A DNA stretch of 64,000 bases from Solicoccozyma terricola. Its lineage: Eukaryota; Basidiomycota; Tremellomycetes; Filobasidiales; Piskurozymaceae. A model generated the notes under the pieces. It had not been told where the DNA came from, ran no database searches, and saw nothing but the letters and a program-made list of their open reading frames with translations. Shown here piece by piece: positions 32,712 through 44,795 of this stretch. The stretch covers positions 281,141 to 345,140 of the forward strand of contig BCLD01000007.1 of NCBI GenBank assembly GCA_001600875.1, read 5' to 3'. Numbering within the stretch: the stretch's first letter is position 1; every line of letters starts with the position of its first letter. A program made the position numbers and the translations under genes.

Positions 32712-32764
32712 CCTTCATATCGTCAGCGTCGGCATAGTCGCCCTTGATGCAACGTCTCACCTCC

Positions 32765-34790
32765 ATGGATCCGTCCAAAGTGGCGATAGCTGGTCACGAT
32801 GGCGTCCGAGATCCAGGTGCGCACGTTCGCCACATACCGGAGAAAACCACAATGAATAGCTAATGGAGTGACGATGTCGGATTTATAGCCGTCGTTATCG
32901 GTGAGCACCGCAGCTTCAGCTACTTTCCTCGTGGATACCAACATCGACTGACTCACGTCTTCTCCTTCCAGGACCGTTCAAGCCTAGGTGCGTATTTCGT
33001 CCAATCTCCCCGCCGGGCGAATGATTTATCCCTACTGATATAAACCTCCATTTTCATACTAACCCACTCCAGTCGTCCCGGTTATGGTCCAGTACTGTCA
33101 TATCTCCAGGCGTCGACGTTACAGGATCCATTGATTATACATCCACTATTGAATCTGAGACCGTGGGATAGAAAGCCGTATCCGAGTGAGTGACCAAATT
33201 TGATCATTTCTTTTCTGTTGAAGCTGATAGGAGAGTTGGTGATATCGATGAATAGAATATCTCGCTGTGAGTGGTAGTGCAGGCCGAACTGGATGTCGTT
33301 TTGTTTACTTATGTTTCTTTGCCGGTCGTAGTGGAACGTTGGTAAGAGTCGTGGTTTCCGGGTTGAGGTAAGGAAACGACCTGATTTTTCATTCCGTTCT
33401 TCTCGTCAGTGGAACATCCCATGTTTGCAGCTATCTGGGTAGACTACGATGACACCGAGACCGAATGTAGGTATGCGTGCGATGGAAGTTCTGAGAAAAC
33501 GAACGCTGACCGATCTCCACTCATAGGGATCAAAGAACGCGGACAGGTGAGATAATTCTGTTTCCCCACGACGACAAAGGTCTCAACCCAGTCGTTTGTA
33601 CAGCCGGCTACGTCACCGATAGTAGAGGAGCTGAATCTGGGTTCGTAGTTTCCCGACCGTGCGCAAGGGCTCTCACTGACGCTTCCTTCGACTGACAGGA
33701 AACATTGACACTGGTGCGCTGAGACGAGCTTGTGGAAGGTCTTTTCGTACGGAAAGCACTAAACATCGATATCCATCCGTGAACCCACAGGATGGTGCAT
33801 AAGGTATGTTGAGATCGCTCCGTTATCATCTTTCGTATCCTGATCCCGAATTCTGCTTTTTCTTTACAGAGTCCGGAATCGAATGGGCATTACATGCGAA
33901 GACGTTCTATTTGCGATCTTTGATTTTTTTGCATCTCCGTGAGTGCCTTGCATAGGCAAATCGAACGTGACAACCAGGAGAGAACGTTGATTTTTGTTGA
34001 TTGCTGTTGACAGGTTGTATGTTGATGAGTTGGGAGTGAGTCTTGCTATAAGAACGGGTTGTGTGGCGAGCAGCGCTGATTTGGAGTGATGGTGTTTGAT
34101 AGGAAATGCACCCTCGTGCGGTTAGAATGTAAGTCTCGAAGCGAGCGCTTGAGACATATCCCAGCTCACGATGTATCACCTGCACAATAAACAGTATGGA
34201 GCAACAATAGTACGTACGCCTATCCCTCCTGTCGCCTTGTTTCAAGTCTAACAAGTCCCTGCCTGGTGCTTTCCACGAAAAGTTATGAGAAACGACGGCT
34301 TGGGTTCGTTGATTTTATGCAGGAAGGATATCGGAAAGTGAGTAGTGTGCTCATGTGATGGTGTTAGGTAGGATGATTGGGACTGAAGTGGTTCTGGGAT
34401 GCTAGTCGGATGCATTACTTGGACAGTCGTATTTCAATGGGTGAGTGTTGTCGGCGATGTTTAGAGGAATTAAATGAGAAGGCTGATCATCTATGATATA
34501 GTATTCATAATGGTATGCTTGGCGATAGATGAGCTTTACATGCGGCTGACGATTTTGCGAGGATAGATGAAATCGCAAGAGCAAAACTAAAGTCGGTGAG
34601 TGCACGCTACGTCATCGAGTGAGATCACACAGCTGACTTGGAGCGTTACGGGGTGCTATGGCGGGTGTAGAAATACAACTTCACTGCGGCGAACCTTCTT
34701 CTTTTGAGGCTCGGTGAGGCTGGTGGTACACGCATTCAGGTCTCGATCATGTATACTGACGCACAACTTCGCTACCTAGGCAACTGCTGA
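32765..34790 (+). CDS. DUF6699-domain protein in 19 tiny exons
   Basis: A 245-codon protein assembled from 19 exons with GT-AG introns and unbroken phase: 32765-32816, 32972-32987, 33073-33185, 33256-33266, 33332-33341, 33410-33466, 33527-33546, 33592-33640, 33699-33713, 33791-33803, 33870-33938, 34014-34035, 34103-34128, 34195-34209, 34283-34337, 34406-34440, 34502-34512, 34567-34595, 34671-34790. The product matches the basidiomycete DUF6699 pattern: DPLIIHPLLNLRPWDRKPYP, YLAWNV, VQPATSPIVEELNL, WCIRVRNRMGITCEDVLFAI, then YYEKRRLGFVDFMQ, SDALLGQSYFNGI. Function is unknown. No exon yields a long open frame, so ORF scanning misses the gene. Least certain are exons 1-2 and exon 6 (donor GTAGGT); skipping exon 6 also keeps the frame. 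Confidence 0.75.
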
Positions 34791-34949
34791 TCGTGGTGTA
34801 ATTATGTATAGAACGCTCGATGAGCACGGACATGCCCCACATTGATCTCCGCATTCGGGCGTCATTGCCCGTACCGCGACCCAAGATTTCGGTTCATCGT
34901 TCAAGTCCTATACATCCTAGTCCAACTATCGCACCTTCTGTCGCCAACC

Positions 34950-37572
34950 ATGGCACCGTCAGACCATGTACTGCCAGATGCAGCAGTCGGGTCCAAGAGA
35001 AAGACGCCAATGACCTCGCCATTCAAGTCGGTTCCGTCCATCCATAAGCGCGCGAAACCGGACGATGAGGAGGATGACAACCCAGCACCATCCACACCCA
35101 TCGCACTCAACAAGACCCTACCGAATGGTGGCATATCCCAAGTGGATCTAAACCCATCAATTCCAGTCTATGCAGAGTCTGCAGCGTCTCCATCAAGCTC
35201 CATCATTGCAGATAAAGCGGAATTAATGAAAGATGGTGGATTCATACAAGTCATGTCCAAGGAGGAGAAGAGGAAGGAGAAGAAAAGGTTGAAGGAAGCC
35301 AAGGCGAGGCAGGTGAGATATTGGAAAGGCTTGACCGTGAGGCTGGGGTTTTCGTGTCTGATTAACGCCGTGTCGTTACGTAGACCAACGTACCGCAATT
35401 CTTGTTCAACACCGATGGATTCAGGTACGGGAAACCAATTGGAATAGCAGTGAGCGCCTGGTCCCTCTCAGAACAGGTTGTGAGGGGTGAAGCTGATACA
35501 TACACAATGTAACAGCACATCCGTGAACTACTGCTTCATATCGTTACTGAAAACGCAGCGCCGAATTGGATTGTCGTTCAAAACCGAACGAATATCTCAC
35601 ATACATGCTGCGTGTTTGTTCCTGGTATCCTGCCTGAACATCTGGGTCTCCAATCACCCACTTCCAACCTCCCGTTCCCTACATCATCATCCGCTTCGTC
35701 CACATCCCAACTCCCCGTCATACCTCAACTCTTCTCCCACGCATGTCCGACTCGTGCACCCGGCGATCAAAGAAAGCTCCATTCCGTCCTATCTACACTC
35801 CTTCAAACGCCACTCTCCGACGGCGAGAAGAAAAGAAGAGAACAAGCGAAACGATTGAAAACGGGATTAAAGAATGAGAAAACGATGAATAATAGCGACC
35901 CAAGACAGTATTTGTTGACGCCGAATGAAATGCTGGACAATGATTATCCATTACCGGATTATGTCAAATTGGGCGACGAGGTGTATATACCAGGAGAACC
36001 CGAAGTGGACAGTATGGTAGTAGAGGACAAGGAAGAAGGGGGTATGTTAGCGTTGAATCCGGAAAGGAAAGGACAGGGTGAAGGGTGGGTGGAAACACCA
36101 TTATCGGGTGAGAAACCGCCTGTGGATGGGAATTATCGGGTGTTGGCAATAGATTGCGAGATGGTGAGTGCCGCGTGTAATGCAAAACTGGGTTACTGTG
36201 CGTCAACTCTGACCCACACTTGCGTTCGCGCAGTGCAAAGCAGGAGAACTTCAGATTCTCGCTCGAGTATCGATCGTCGATTGTGCAACGGGAGAAAAAG
36301 TGTACGATGAACTCTGCGTGCCCGCTGAGCCAATCACGGACTACCTGACACAGTGAGCGAGCTTTCATGTAGGTTGGACCGGCAGGTTACACCACTGACA
36401 ACGACATTTCGTAGGTGGTCCGGCATGACACAAGAAAAGCTCGCGACAGCAACTCTAACCCTTGCGGATCTCCAACGACAACTCATCAACCCGAGTCTCA
36501 TCACGTCAAATACCATCCTTCTGGGCCACAGTCTGGAATGTGATCTTCAGGCTTTGAAGATCAGACATCCGTTGTGCATCGATACGGCACTGCTTTATAA
36601 ACATCCGCGAGGAGCACCGTTCAAGTCTGCACTCAAGTATCTCACAAAGCAGTGGTTAGGGAGGGAGATACAAAATCATGGGCCAGGTGGACATGACTCG
36701 GAAGAGGATGCACGAGCGTGTATGGATCTGCTGCGATTGAAGCTGGTACATGGTGAGTAGCTCGTGGTATCCGACTATTTGCGTTTGACGTGGGAATGTA
36801 ACTTGAAATCTCACTCCCTTCTCAATAGGACCTGACTTTGCATCGAGTCCATCTGAGACGGAATCGATCTTTGAGCGGATGGCGAGACACGCTTTCAATT
36901 CCGAGCGACCGGGGAAGATGTCTGCGATCTGTGATTATGGGAATACGGCCCAGTGGCATGGGTCCAAGGCGAAGACGGCGGTGTCATGTAACGATGATGA
37001 GGATGTGAGTTCGGGGATGGATACGACGTCTAGGAAGGTAATACGACTGATAGCGAGCTCGATCTTACAGGTGATCAACGGCATGATTGAGAATATTCAA
37101 AGGCATGATTTCGTTTTTGGGAGAATGTTGGAACTTTCGACAGCTTCAGGATGTGAGTGTCATGACCTCCATGATCATGCCTCTGCGCTCCCTGTTGACG
37201 CGGAATGACACAGGGAACACGAATCGAGGAGTGCCTGCCAACCCCGACGACATGATAGAAGGTACCGATGTTCCATCAACGCACGAACAGCTGTCTCAAG
37301 CCTTGCAATCCTTCAACGATCGCCTAAAGCGCCTTCACCAATCATTGCCACCTGCTACGGCGCTGATCATTATGACCGGTCACTCTGATCCTCGCAAAGC
37401 TATCAACCTCCTTGCACGCAAGAGTCAATTTGAACGGCTGTACAAGACACTCGGTGCTGAAGGAGTCCAGAAGCTGAAGCCGGAGCAGAAATGGATGGCC
37501 TCGGACGATAGGGAGCTCGAAGCTGCTGCGATGAAAGCGAGGGAGGGTATGGCGTTCTTTTGTGTAAAGTAG
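34950..37572 (+). CDS. REX1: Rex1/Rnh70-type RNA exonuclease (DEDDh)
   Basis: 3'-5' exonuclease of the Rex1/REXO1 group, trimming 5S rRNA, tRNA and other RNA 3' ends. Exons 34950-35312, 35384-35449, 35516-36163, 36234-36352, 36415-36752, 36829-37004, 37071-37152 and 37214-37572 join to 716 codons. The DEDDh set is visible: AIDCEM (Asp, Glu), LGHSLECDLQALK (Asp), and HDSEEDARACMDLL (His, Asp). N-terminal to it are a basic nuclear-type region (KEEKRKEKKRLKEAK), NVPQFLFNTDGFRYGKP and ENAAPNWIVVQNR, all typical of Rex1. The C-terminal ~230 residues carry SALIIMTGHSDPRK-like sequence (TALIIMTGHSDPRKA), the second conserved Rex1 block. The frame is open for 36 further codons upstream to 34842, but the start at 34950 gives the family-like N-terminus. 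Confidence 0.9.
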
Positions 37573-37839
37573 TTGTCGCTGAGATATTAAGCGATGGACA
37601 TATTACCTAGACCTACCTAGATTACGTCCTTTCTCCAGCGTGTAATGCCATTATGCTGACACGGATGAAGGTCTTGAAACTTCTAACTCGTATCGCCGCT
37701 CCTGATGGCTTATCGTCGCACGTGCATCGACCCAATTCCCCATTCAAATCCAAGCCCAAAGACAGGGGGCTGACGTGAACTGGCTCATCCGTACCGTCAC
37801 CCACACCAGCTCCTGCAATCCAATACTACCTTCTCCGTC

Positions 37840-40110
37840 ATGTCTGCAGACCACTCTCGCCCATCTCCCGACGAGACCAGGGATTCTAAAAAGACCAAGA
37901 CCGACGCAAAGGTCGCTAGTAAGTTCAGCCGACCTTTTTTTTTTTGGGCGTGGAGTGCCATCCATCCGGGCATGCTGACGATACCGTTTGTCCCCAACCT
38001 ATCAGAGAAGGTCTGTCTCATCGTCCACGACGGTTGGGGTCTTTCCGACAACGAGGACGGCAATGCCATTTACCATGCTGATACTACCCATATGGATGCT
38101 ATTCGAGACAAGCACAACTTTACCGAGTTAGAGGCACATGGCTTGGCTGTTGGATTGAAGGATGGGTTGATGGGCAATTCCGAGGTCGGGTGAGTGAATG
38201 GCTGGTCTACGATGAGCGAGGGTATGCGGCATCGCTAATTGATTCATCTCAGTCACTTGAACATCGGCGCTGGTCGTATCGTATGGCAAGACATCGTCAA
38301 GATTGATCAACGTGAGTGGGAAGGATCGAAGCGATCATTGAAATTCAGTAACAGAAATTCTAACCTCCCAATCTCCTACCAGTAATCAAGACCGGTGAAT
38401 TCCAAAAGACTCATAATATTGTCGAGTGTATGCAGAAAGCCAAGAACGGTAATGGTCGATTGCACTTGCTCGGTTTGGTACGTGATGGCTGCCACATGAC
38501 TATCCTCCCGCGAGCTGTATCCTGACCTATTCCACCACCACTCTTCATTCAGGTTTCCGACGGTGGTGTCCACTCCCACATTGGTCACCTCTTCGCACTC
38601 CTCAAGTCCGCCAAAGAACAAGGTGTTCCAAAGGTCTTTATTCACTTCTTCGGTGACGGTCGTGACACCGCTCCTCGTTCCGCGACCAAGTATCTCGCGC
38701 AACTCCAAGATTTCTGCAAGGAACAAGGCGTAGGAGAAGTTTCGACTATCATTGGAAGATACTACGCTATGGATAGGGATAAGAGGTGGGAGAGGGTGAA
38801 GATCGCTGTCGAAGGTTTGGTTGGTGGTGTTGGAGAGAAGTCGGATGATCCGATCAAGACGATTGAGGAGAATTACGAGAAGGATGTGACGGATGAGTTC
38901 TTGAAGCCGATTATCTGTGGCTCTGATGACTCTAGGATCCAGAGTGAGTGATCGACGTCGGTTGGTGGGTGCAGAGTTGTTTAATGACTGGATCCCGCTA
39001 TGTTGACAGAGGGAGACAACGTGTTCACCTTCAACTACCGATCCGACCGAATCCGAGAGCTCGTTACCCTCCTCGCTCTTCCAGACAAGCCAATAGAAGT
39101 CGAGGTGCCAGAGGACTTGGTGAGTATCGGGATTTGTCTATACCACCCGCTGGAGGCTGATTATCCACCCCTATTCACTGAAGCACATCACTACCATGTC
39201 TCGATACAACGCCGAGTTCCCATTCCCTATCGCATTCCCACCCATGAGCATGGACAACGTGCTCGCCGAATGGCTTGCCAAGCAGGGCATCAAGCAGTGT
39301 CATGTTGCTGGTAAGCTGAATGAGACCGTTTCATGGCGTCGTCGATATGCAAGCAACTGACCCCCCTGTAACGCAATCCATCCATTCAGAGACCGAAAAG
39401 TACGCTCACGTCACCTTCTTCTTCAACGGCGGTGTTGAGAAGCAATTCGAGAATGAGGATAGGGAGATGATTCCGTCACCGAAGGTTGCCACTTACGATC
39501 ATCAGCCTGAAATGAGCGCTCAAGGAGTCGCCGATAAGGTCGCTGAGCTCGTCAAGGGCGGTAAATACGAGTTTGTCATGTGCAACTTTGCTCCCCCTGA
39601 TATGGTGAGTACCGACGTCCCCGCCGTTACCTAGTAGAGAGGGATTTTTCGAACTGAAATGAGAAACCCAAAAATTCTTCCGTGAAAAATCTCTAGGTCG
39701 GCCATACTGGTGTCTACGATGCCGCTGTTAAAGCCATCACTGCTACCGACGCAGCCGTCAAGACCATCTACGATGCTTGCGAGGAAGCTGGTTACGTGTT
39801 ACTCATCACCGCTGATCATGGAAACGCTGAACAGATGCTCGACCCTGTGACTGGAAACCCTCACACTGCGCATACTACCAACCCGGTTCCGTTCATTATC
39901 ACGGGTGATAAGGGCTCTTTGGAGATTTCCGAGGAGAAAGGAAGCTTGGCTGATGTTGCGCCAACCGCGTTGGCGATTATGGTGAGCTGTTTCTCTTTCC
40001 AACGTTTTTGATTGGGTGAAACAAATAGCTTAAAATACTTGCGCGTTGGTGGTTTACAGGGACTACCTCAACCCGAGGAAATGACCGGACGAAACTTGTT
40101 GAAGAAGTAA
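37840..40110 (+). CDS. 2,3-bisphosphoglycerate-independent phosphoglycerate mutase (iPGM)
   Basis: Glycolytic enzyme converting 3- to 2-phosphoglycerate with two Mn ions, alkaline-phosphatase fold. It starts [12 protein letters not shown] in an exon ending at 37918; about ten exons follow to LLKK and a stop at 40110. The motifs run in order: [18 protein letters not shown] (metal Asp), the phosphorylated Ser in [107 protein letters not shown] and [11 protein letters not shown]. All metal ligands I can place are intact. Budding yeasts use the unrelated cofactor-dependent enzyme; iPGM is usual in filamentous fungi and many basidiomycetes. Length (~535) is normal. Confidence 0.93.
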
Positions 40111-41494
40111 GGCACCGGTGGGGTAATATAGATAGGAGGACTGCACTGCTCAACATAGCAAAAAGCAATAGATACACCGGGGAAGGGGGGTTGGTTGTAC
40201 GTAAACTCGCGTTAGAATAAAAGCGAGAATGCCAACGTCAACTCCATCGCGCAACTGCCCGATGACATCGCCCAAATCCGAATTATCGATTTATTTGCCG
40301 ATATGAATCTGAGACATCGGGAGTGGGATGAGAGATGGAGCCTATCTGTGATTATTATGACCGTTTCTTGCAGGTGACTTGCTCTTTCGCGAGACAACCC
40401 CAGTGACCTCACAGGGACGGCCGTAGCCGTGAGTGGGTATCAATCTCCGGGAATAAAAGCCTTGAAGCCAATTTTTTTGAGGGCAGGGGGGGGGGAGTCA
40501 GCCGAATGCTCCGCTCCGACGTCGGCGAGTCTTGCCTGTGGGAAAAGGTGAACGGTGACTTGAGAGGGAGGGGGGTTCGTCGCTTGTAGCCCCTTGCCAT
40601 TCCAGCGGATGCACTGTGTGGGTTTGTTTCTGTTAGGGGCCGCTGTGGAGATGCACTGGCACTGGCGCTGGCACTGGCACTTTGCGGCCAATTTGATTAT
40701 GCTCCAGGAGCGAACTCTGAGCCCACTCAAAGGCCCACTCAATCCCTTGCCCGGATGCATTCACTCTCCCTCGACCATGGCCTCGGATGTTATCCATGGA
40801 GCGAGCTTACCCCTCGACAAAACTGCACAGACGGGTGTGCCCCTACTTCAGGATTCCTACTTTTTAATAGCAGCTCCGGCCAATTCACCGATTTTTCCTC
40901 TTGGCCCACATACAAAGTACATGATATCTGGGGGGCTGGGGCCTCTCTGCGCTGGCAGGCTGCATCTCCAAGTGTAGCGTTGCTAAAAAGGAAGTACACC
41001 GGATCGATTGGCAGAGGGCCACTTTGTAATACGACATCACCTCACCCCCACCACCATCCGGCTTTCGCACGCGACGACCCGGACGAGCGCTCAACAACAT
41101 CCAACAAGCAATCAATCCCATTTTCACGTATCAACTTTCGATGTTTCGACAGACTTCTATCGTCTTGCAATCACTTGACCCGGAATCCATTCAATCAAAC
41201 ACTTGACCAGACAGAGCACCACCCCTCTGCCGGGATCGTATTCATTCCTCTATTTTTTCCCTTTCCGGTCCACCTCTCTCATCGTCTGGAACTATTAATA
41301 TTGTCAACCTCGTACGGAGAAACGTAGTCGGATATCACCGGCGACGGAAATCAAACATCACATCGTCTGGGGAAATCTACTAACTCACACACCGTCTCAT
41401 CGGGGAACATCTCCATCCCAGCATCGTCACCCATCCCCCGGCAAAGCGATCTCTCCTCCTCTCGCTCGACACACTGATTCGGATCGACTTCAAT
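40111..41494. other. 1.4 kb intergenic region upstream of the F-box gene
   Basis: The largest gap between same-strand genes in the window. It contains a CTGGCACTGGC-type tandem repeat near 40654-40683, a G run at 40487-40495, and a C/T-rich stretch at 41380-41480 just before the ATG. No ORF here has family signals; probably a long 5' leader and promoter. Confidence 0.5.
40654..40683. repeat. TGGCAC hexamer repeat
   Basis: About four to five imperfect copies of a CACTGG hexamer (one CGCTGG variant) lie in the intergenic DNA upstream of the F-box gene. Confidence 0.6.
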
Positions 41495-44460
41495 ATGGCA
41501 TCCGCTAAAGGAAAAGGTCGTCAGATCGGTCTCTATGACCTTCCACTAGAACTCCTCCATCTCATCGCTATTCAACTCGTATTCGCTTCCGCGTCTTCAC
41601 CACCACCTTCACCACCATTACCAAAGACCTATTCCTATGCTGCCGTAGTTCCTCCAAGACGGCAGAGTGAAATATCAATTCCATCGTCTACCTCGTCGAG
41701 TCGGTTGGAAATCCCGATGGAATTGCCACTCACTGCTCCGTTGACTGGATCAACACAAGGACCAACATCATTTCAAGAACCGTTATTGGTACCACATCCT
41801 GAAGCTATGATACCGCTTATGATGACCTGCCACAAGATATACGCAGCGTTGCGTTTCAATGGCAATGAGCGACTGTATCAGCAGTTGTACCTCTCGACAT
41901 TCGATAGTGAGGCGGTTCTGCGAAGATATGGAAAGGGAACGAAGCAGCAACGACGGAAAGGCGTTCAACTGTCTTCAACGGAATCAAATACATCGAATGA
42001 CGGAGGAAGAGATGGAATGATACCGTCTGTTCAACGAATGAGATCCGCTTCATTACGTCGATCATCATTCGGTACACAGATGTTAAATTCAAGTATAAGC
42101 GAGGATTCAGATGGTATTCAATCGTTGAATTTATTGACGGATCCATTGCCGTTGGCGAACGAGTACAAGGAACGGTGGAATGCAATCAAGCGGATACGGC
42201 ATTGTGCAGAGGAGCAGGTTTTGGAAGTAGAAGGTGTTTTCGTCTTTGAAGATGTTGTAAGAGATTTGTGGACGGTTTGGTGGATGGTTGTGGAGAATGG
42301 TAAGTTTTTCACGGCAGATTTTTACCTCGAGAAAAAACGAGTTTTGACCCTGGGATACTCCGTATTCAGATGGATGGAACAAGCGTCTCCTCACGGAATA
42401 CGCCAACATTTACCACTTGTTTATGCTTCACTACCACAATGTGTTTCTGAAGCAGTCCCTTCAACCTGGCTACCCGACCGATTCCATCGATAAGATGCTG
42501 GTGGGGAATATCGCATATCAGCTTCGTTTGGGAAAGGATCGAGAGGCAGAATCAGAGGAGATGGATAAGCTGTTGTTTGTCAATCGGCCGTTCGTGTTTG
42601 CTTGTCACAAGGTATGTTTCTGGCGATCTTCCCCTCCCACCCCCCGGAAGAGCCACATGTCCCCTATCTTTGATTGACGTCTCGTTCTCGATCCATAGTA
42701 CTCGACGCATATCGCACCCTGGATATTCCGAGTTCTCCCATTGACTACATACGCGAGAGACGCAACAGAGCTACGTCTTCTTGGAGAGCAGAATCCATTC
42801 ATGGACGATTTGACACCGCGCAAGCAGGCAGTCGAGACGGAACGCTTCGGCAAGCTATGGGAAGTGGTCATGTTGTCAGTGTGGTGTTTGGGCCGTTCGG
42901 TTCGGTCTTACGGTGCAGACTCTTATTTCTGCACCCATTTTTGGACAGGTCTACGAGTGAAATGAGCAGTCTCAGGTTCATGGGTGTTTTAGATCGACAT
43001 CCGGAATTGCTCGCTCTGGTGAAAAATCCAGATGCTCCGTGTATGTCACCTGCTGGGACTTTCATACCACCTACATCGCCATTAGGGATGCTCAACTCTC
43101 CGACGAGATCTGTCGGAGGAACGACCTCATATTTCCCTTTACAGGTACAAGGGTCACCATCGAAGACTACGTTCTCGCAGATGTACGATCCCGATTTCGT
43201 CCGGTCTTTGTCCTGCATCTCTCCGGTGGATTCACCTGGATTACCGCCACTGTTTTATCGACATCGTTTCGAAGGATTATGGCAAGGGAAATATGTCTAC
43301 TTTGACTTTCCGGCGTACCAGTCTGCATTGGGTGGCAATATCCGCTCGATATACGACGGCGCTTTCGGCGAGCAAGAGCAGGAAATGTTCCTGCAAGAAA
43401 TTGTCATCTGCGTACGGATGGATCAAGTTGGTGGCACTGGCAGCCCTCTTCTTGCTGGTTTCCAGCCTAGCGAATTGATCGACGGAGCCTGGCAGAAACA
43501 ACCAGGGACGGCGGAGGAGCGTGGTTGGGAATTCTGCCATGACGAAAACGCCCCGGATCGTCCAGGATGGACAAAGGAGCTTATGATTAGTGGCCATGGC
43601 AGAAGTGCATGGGGAGAATTCTCCGTCAATGGGAGGGTACGAAGTTGGGATGGACTGATGACCATCGTCGTCAATTACACGGACAATCATCCGACTGGCA
43701 AGTGGCATTTTAGAGGTTACGTTCATGCCGGTGATGTTATAAGCGGCCGATGGAGAGAAACATTCACAAAGGAGAACATGAGGGGTTAGTGGTAACGTCC
43801 GCCATTTTCTTTGATCATTTTACTTACAAGATGCACCAATGGACAGGCTACGAGGGACCTTGGGTAGCGTACAGGGTCGACGGGCCAGCATATCATGAAC
43901 GTCAACAGGAGAAGACAATGCTATTGCGGTCCGCTCCGATGCTAAAGCGCCCAGTCTGCGATCCTGCCCAACAAGGACCGGTGATTTTGCCCTCAATGGA
44001 TATTCCAGTCTACCGGCCTGCTCAACCGGCGAGAACTATAAATGGAGTTCCTCCCATCAGCCACGAGTACATGGAACCTCGACTTCGTGACTCGCATGGT
44101 TATGTCCCGCTTCGGGCTTGGGGGAGGTCGCTGCGTCGTGCTCCATCGCCTCATGGACTGCGGTTACCAGTGCCAACCCAATTTCCATCTTCGCCGGCAC
44201 AACAAGTGAATCAATCCACCATCTTGCCTCCCATCATTGACCCGGCACTCGTCGAAGATGGAACAGTGATGTCTCCTGGTGGAAGGTTCCATGATCATAA
44301 TGTGGTTTCCGATCTGTGGTCACGCAGTCTCGCTAGCGGGGCGGTGAAGCAGAAACCTGGGGAGACTGGGGACATGAAGACGTCCGAGGACGAGGAGTCG
44401 GTGAGGACCTTGAGACGGCCTTGGGAGGATGATGGGCGGTCATATCGTTTTGATGATTGA
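41495..44460 (+). CDS. F-box protein, probable SCF substrate receptor
   Basis: Exons 41495-42299, 42370-42611, 42699-42874, 42949-43784 and 43847-44460 join in phase to 890 codons. The N-terminus, IGLYDLPLELLHLIAIQL, fits an F-box, followed after a Ser/Pro-rich insert by MIPLMMTCHKIYAALRFN, so the box is interrupted by roughly 80 low-complexity residues. Such proteins bind Skp1 and bring substrates to cullin-1, which is encoded 3.6 kb downstream. The large central part (HRFEGLWQGKYVYFDFPAY, IVICVRMDQVGG, WGEFSVNGRVRSWDGL, GKWHFRGYVHAGDVISGRWRET) resembles the beta-rich C-terminal region of basidiomycete F-box proteins, and the tail is Pro/Ser-rich. The third donor is GTCAGT. Its substrate is unknown. 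Confidence 0.82.
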
Positions 44461-44795
44461 GGGAACTGCCTGTTTGTACCACGTAACTGGTTGCTATGAT
44501 GAACATCTAATGAAGGACTGGGTGGCGGTGGCGGTGGCGGTGGCGAGACTTTCTTCATATTCCCACGGTGGACAGCTCTCTTCAACGCTCAACTCCTCAT
44601 CCTCCTCCATCCATCCATCCCAAAACTCCCATCAGCATCACCAACGTGCGACTGGCAAGCAGCAAGTGCTTCGCATTCTTATTACCGTCTCTTAGCCAGG
44701 TGTCATCTGCTCGAAAACGCGCGCAGACTTTGGCGGAAACGGACGACTAGGAACACGACCACTACCGCTCTTCCAGACCGCGGCTTCCTGCCAAC
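44461..44795. other. Intergenic F-box to CWC15
   Basis: About 335 bp, holding a GGTGGC tandem repeat near 44521-44544 and a CATC repeat near 44607-44620. No ORF with family signals. Confidence 0.5.

Noticed and set aside
33410..33470. Alternative DUF6699 exon ending at the GTATGC donor (33470)
   Set aside because: It breaks the frame with the next exon; the GTAGGT donor at 33467 keeps it, as does skipping the exon.
34842..34949. Upstream extension of the Rex1 reading frame
   Set aside because: Open but without family resemblance; the ATG at 34950 gives the expected start, so the extension is treated as 5' UTR.
40594..41327. Overlapping plus-strand frames before the F-box gene
   Set aside because: No recognisable domain, unusual composition from the CACTGG repeat, and lack of in-phase splicing to anything conserved.
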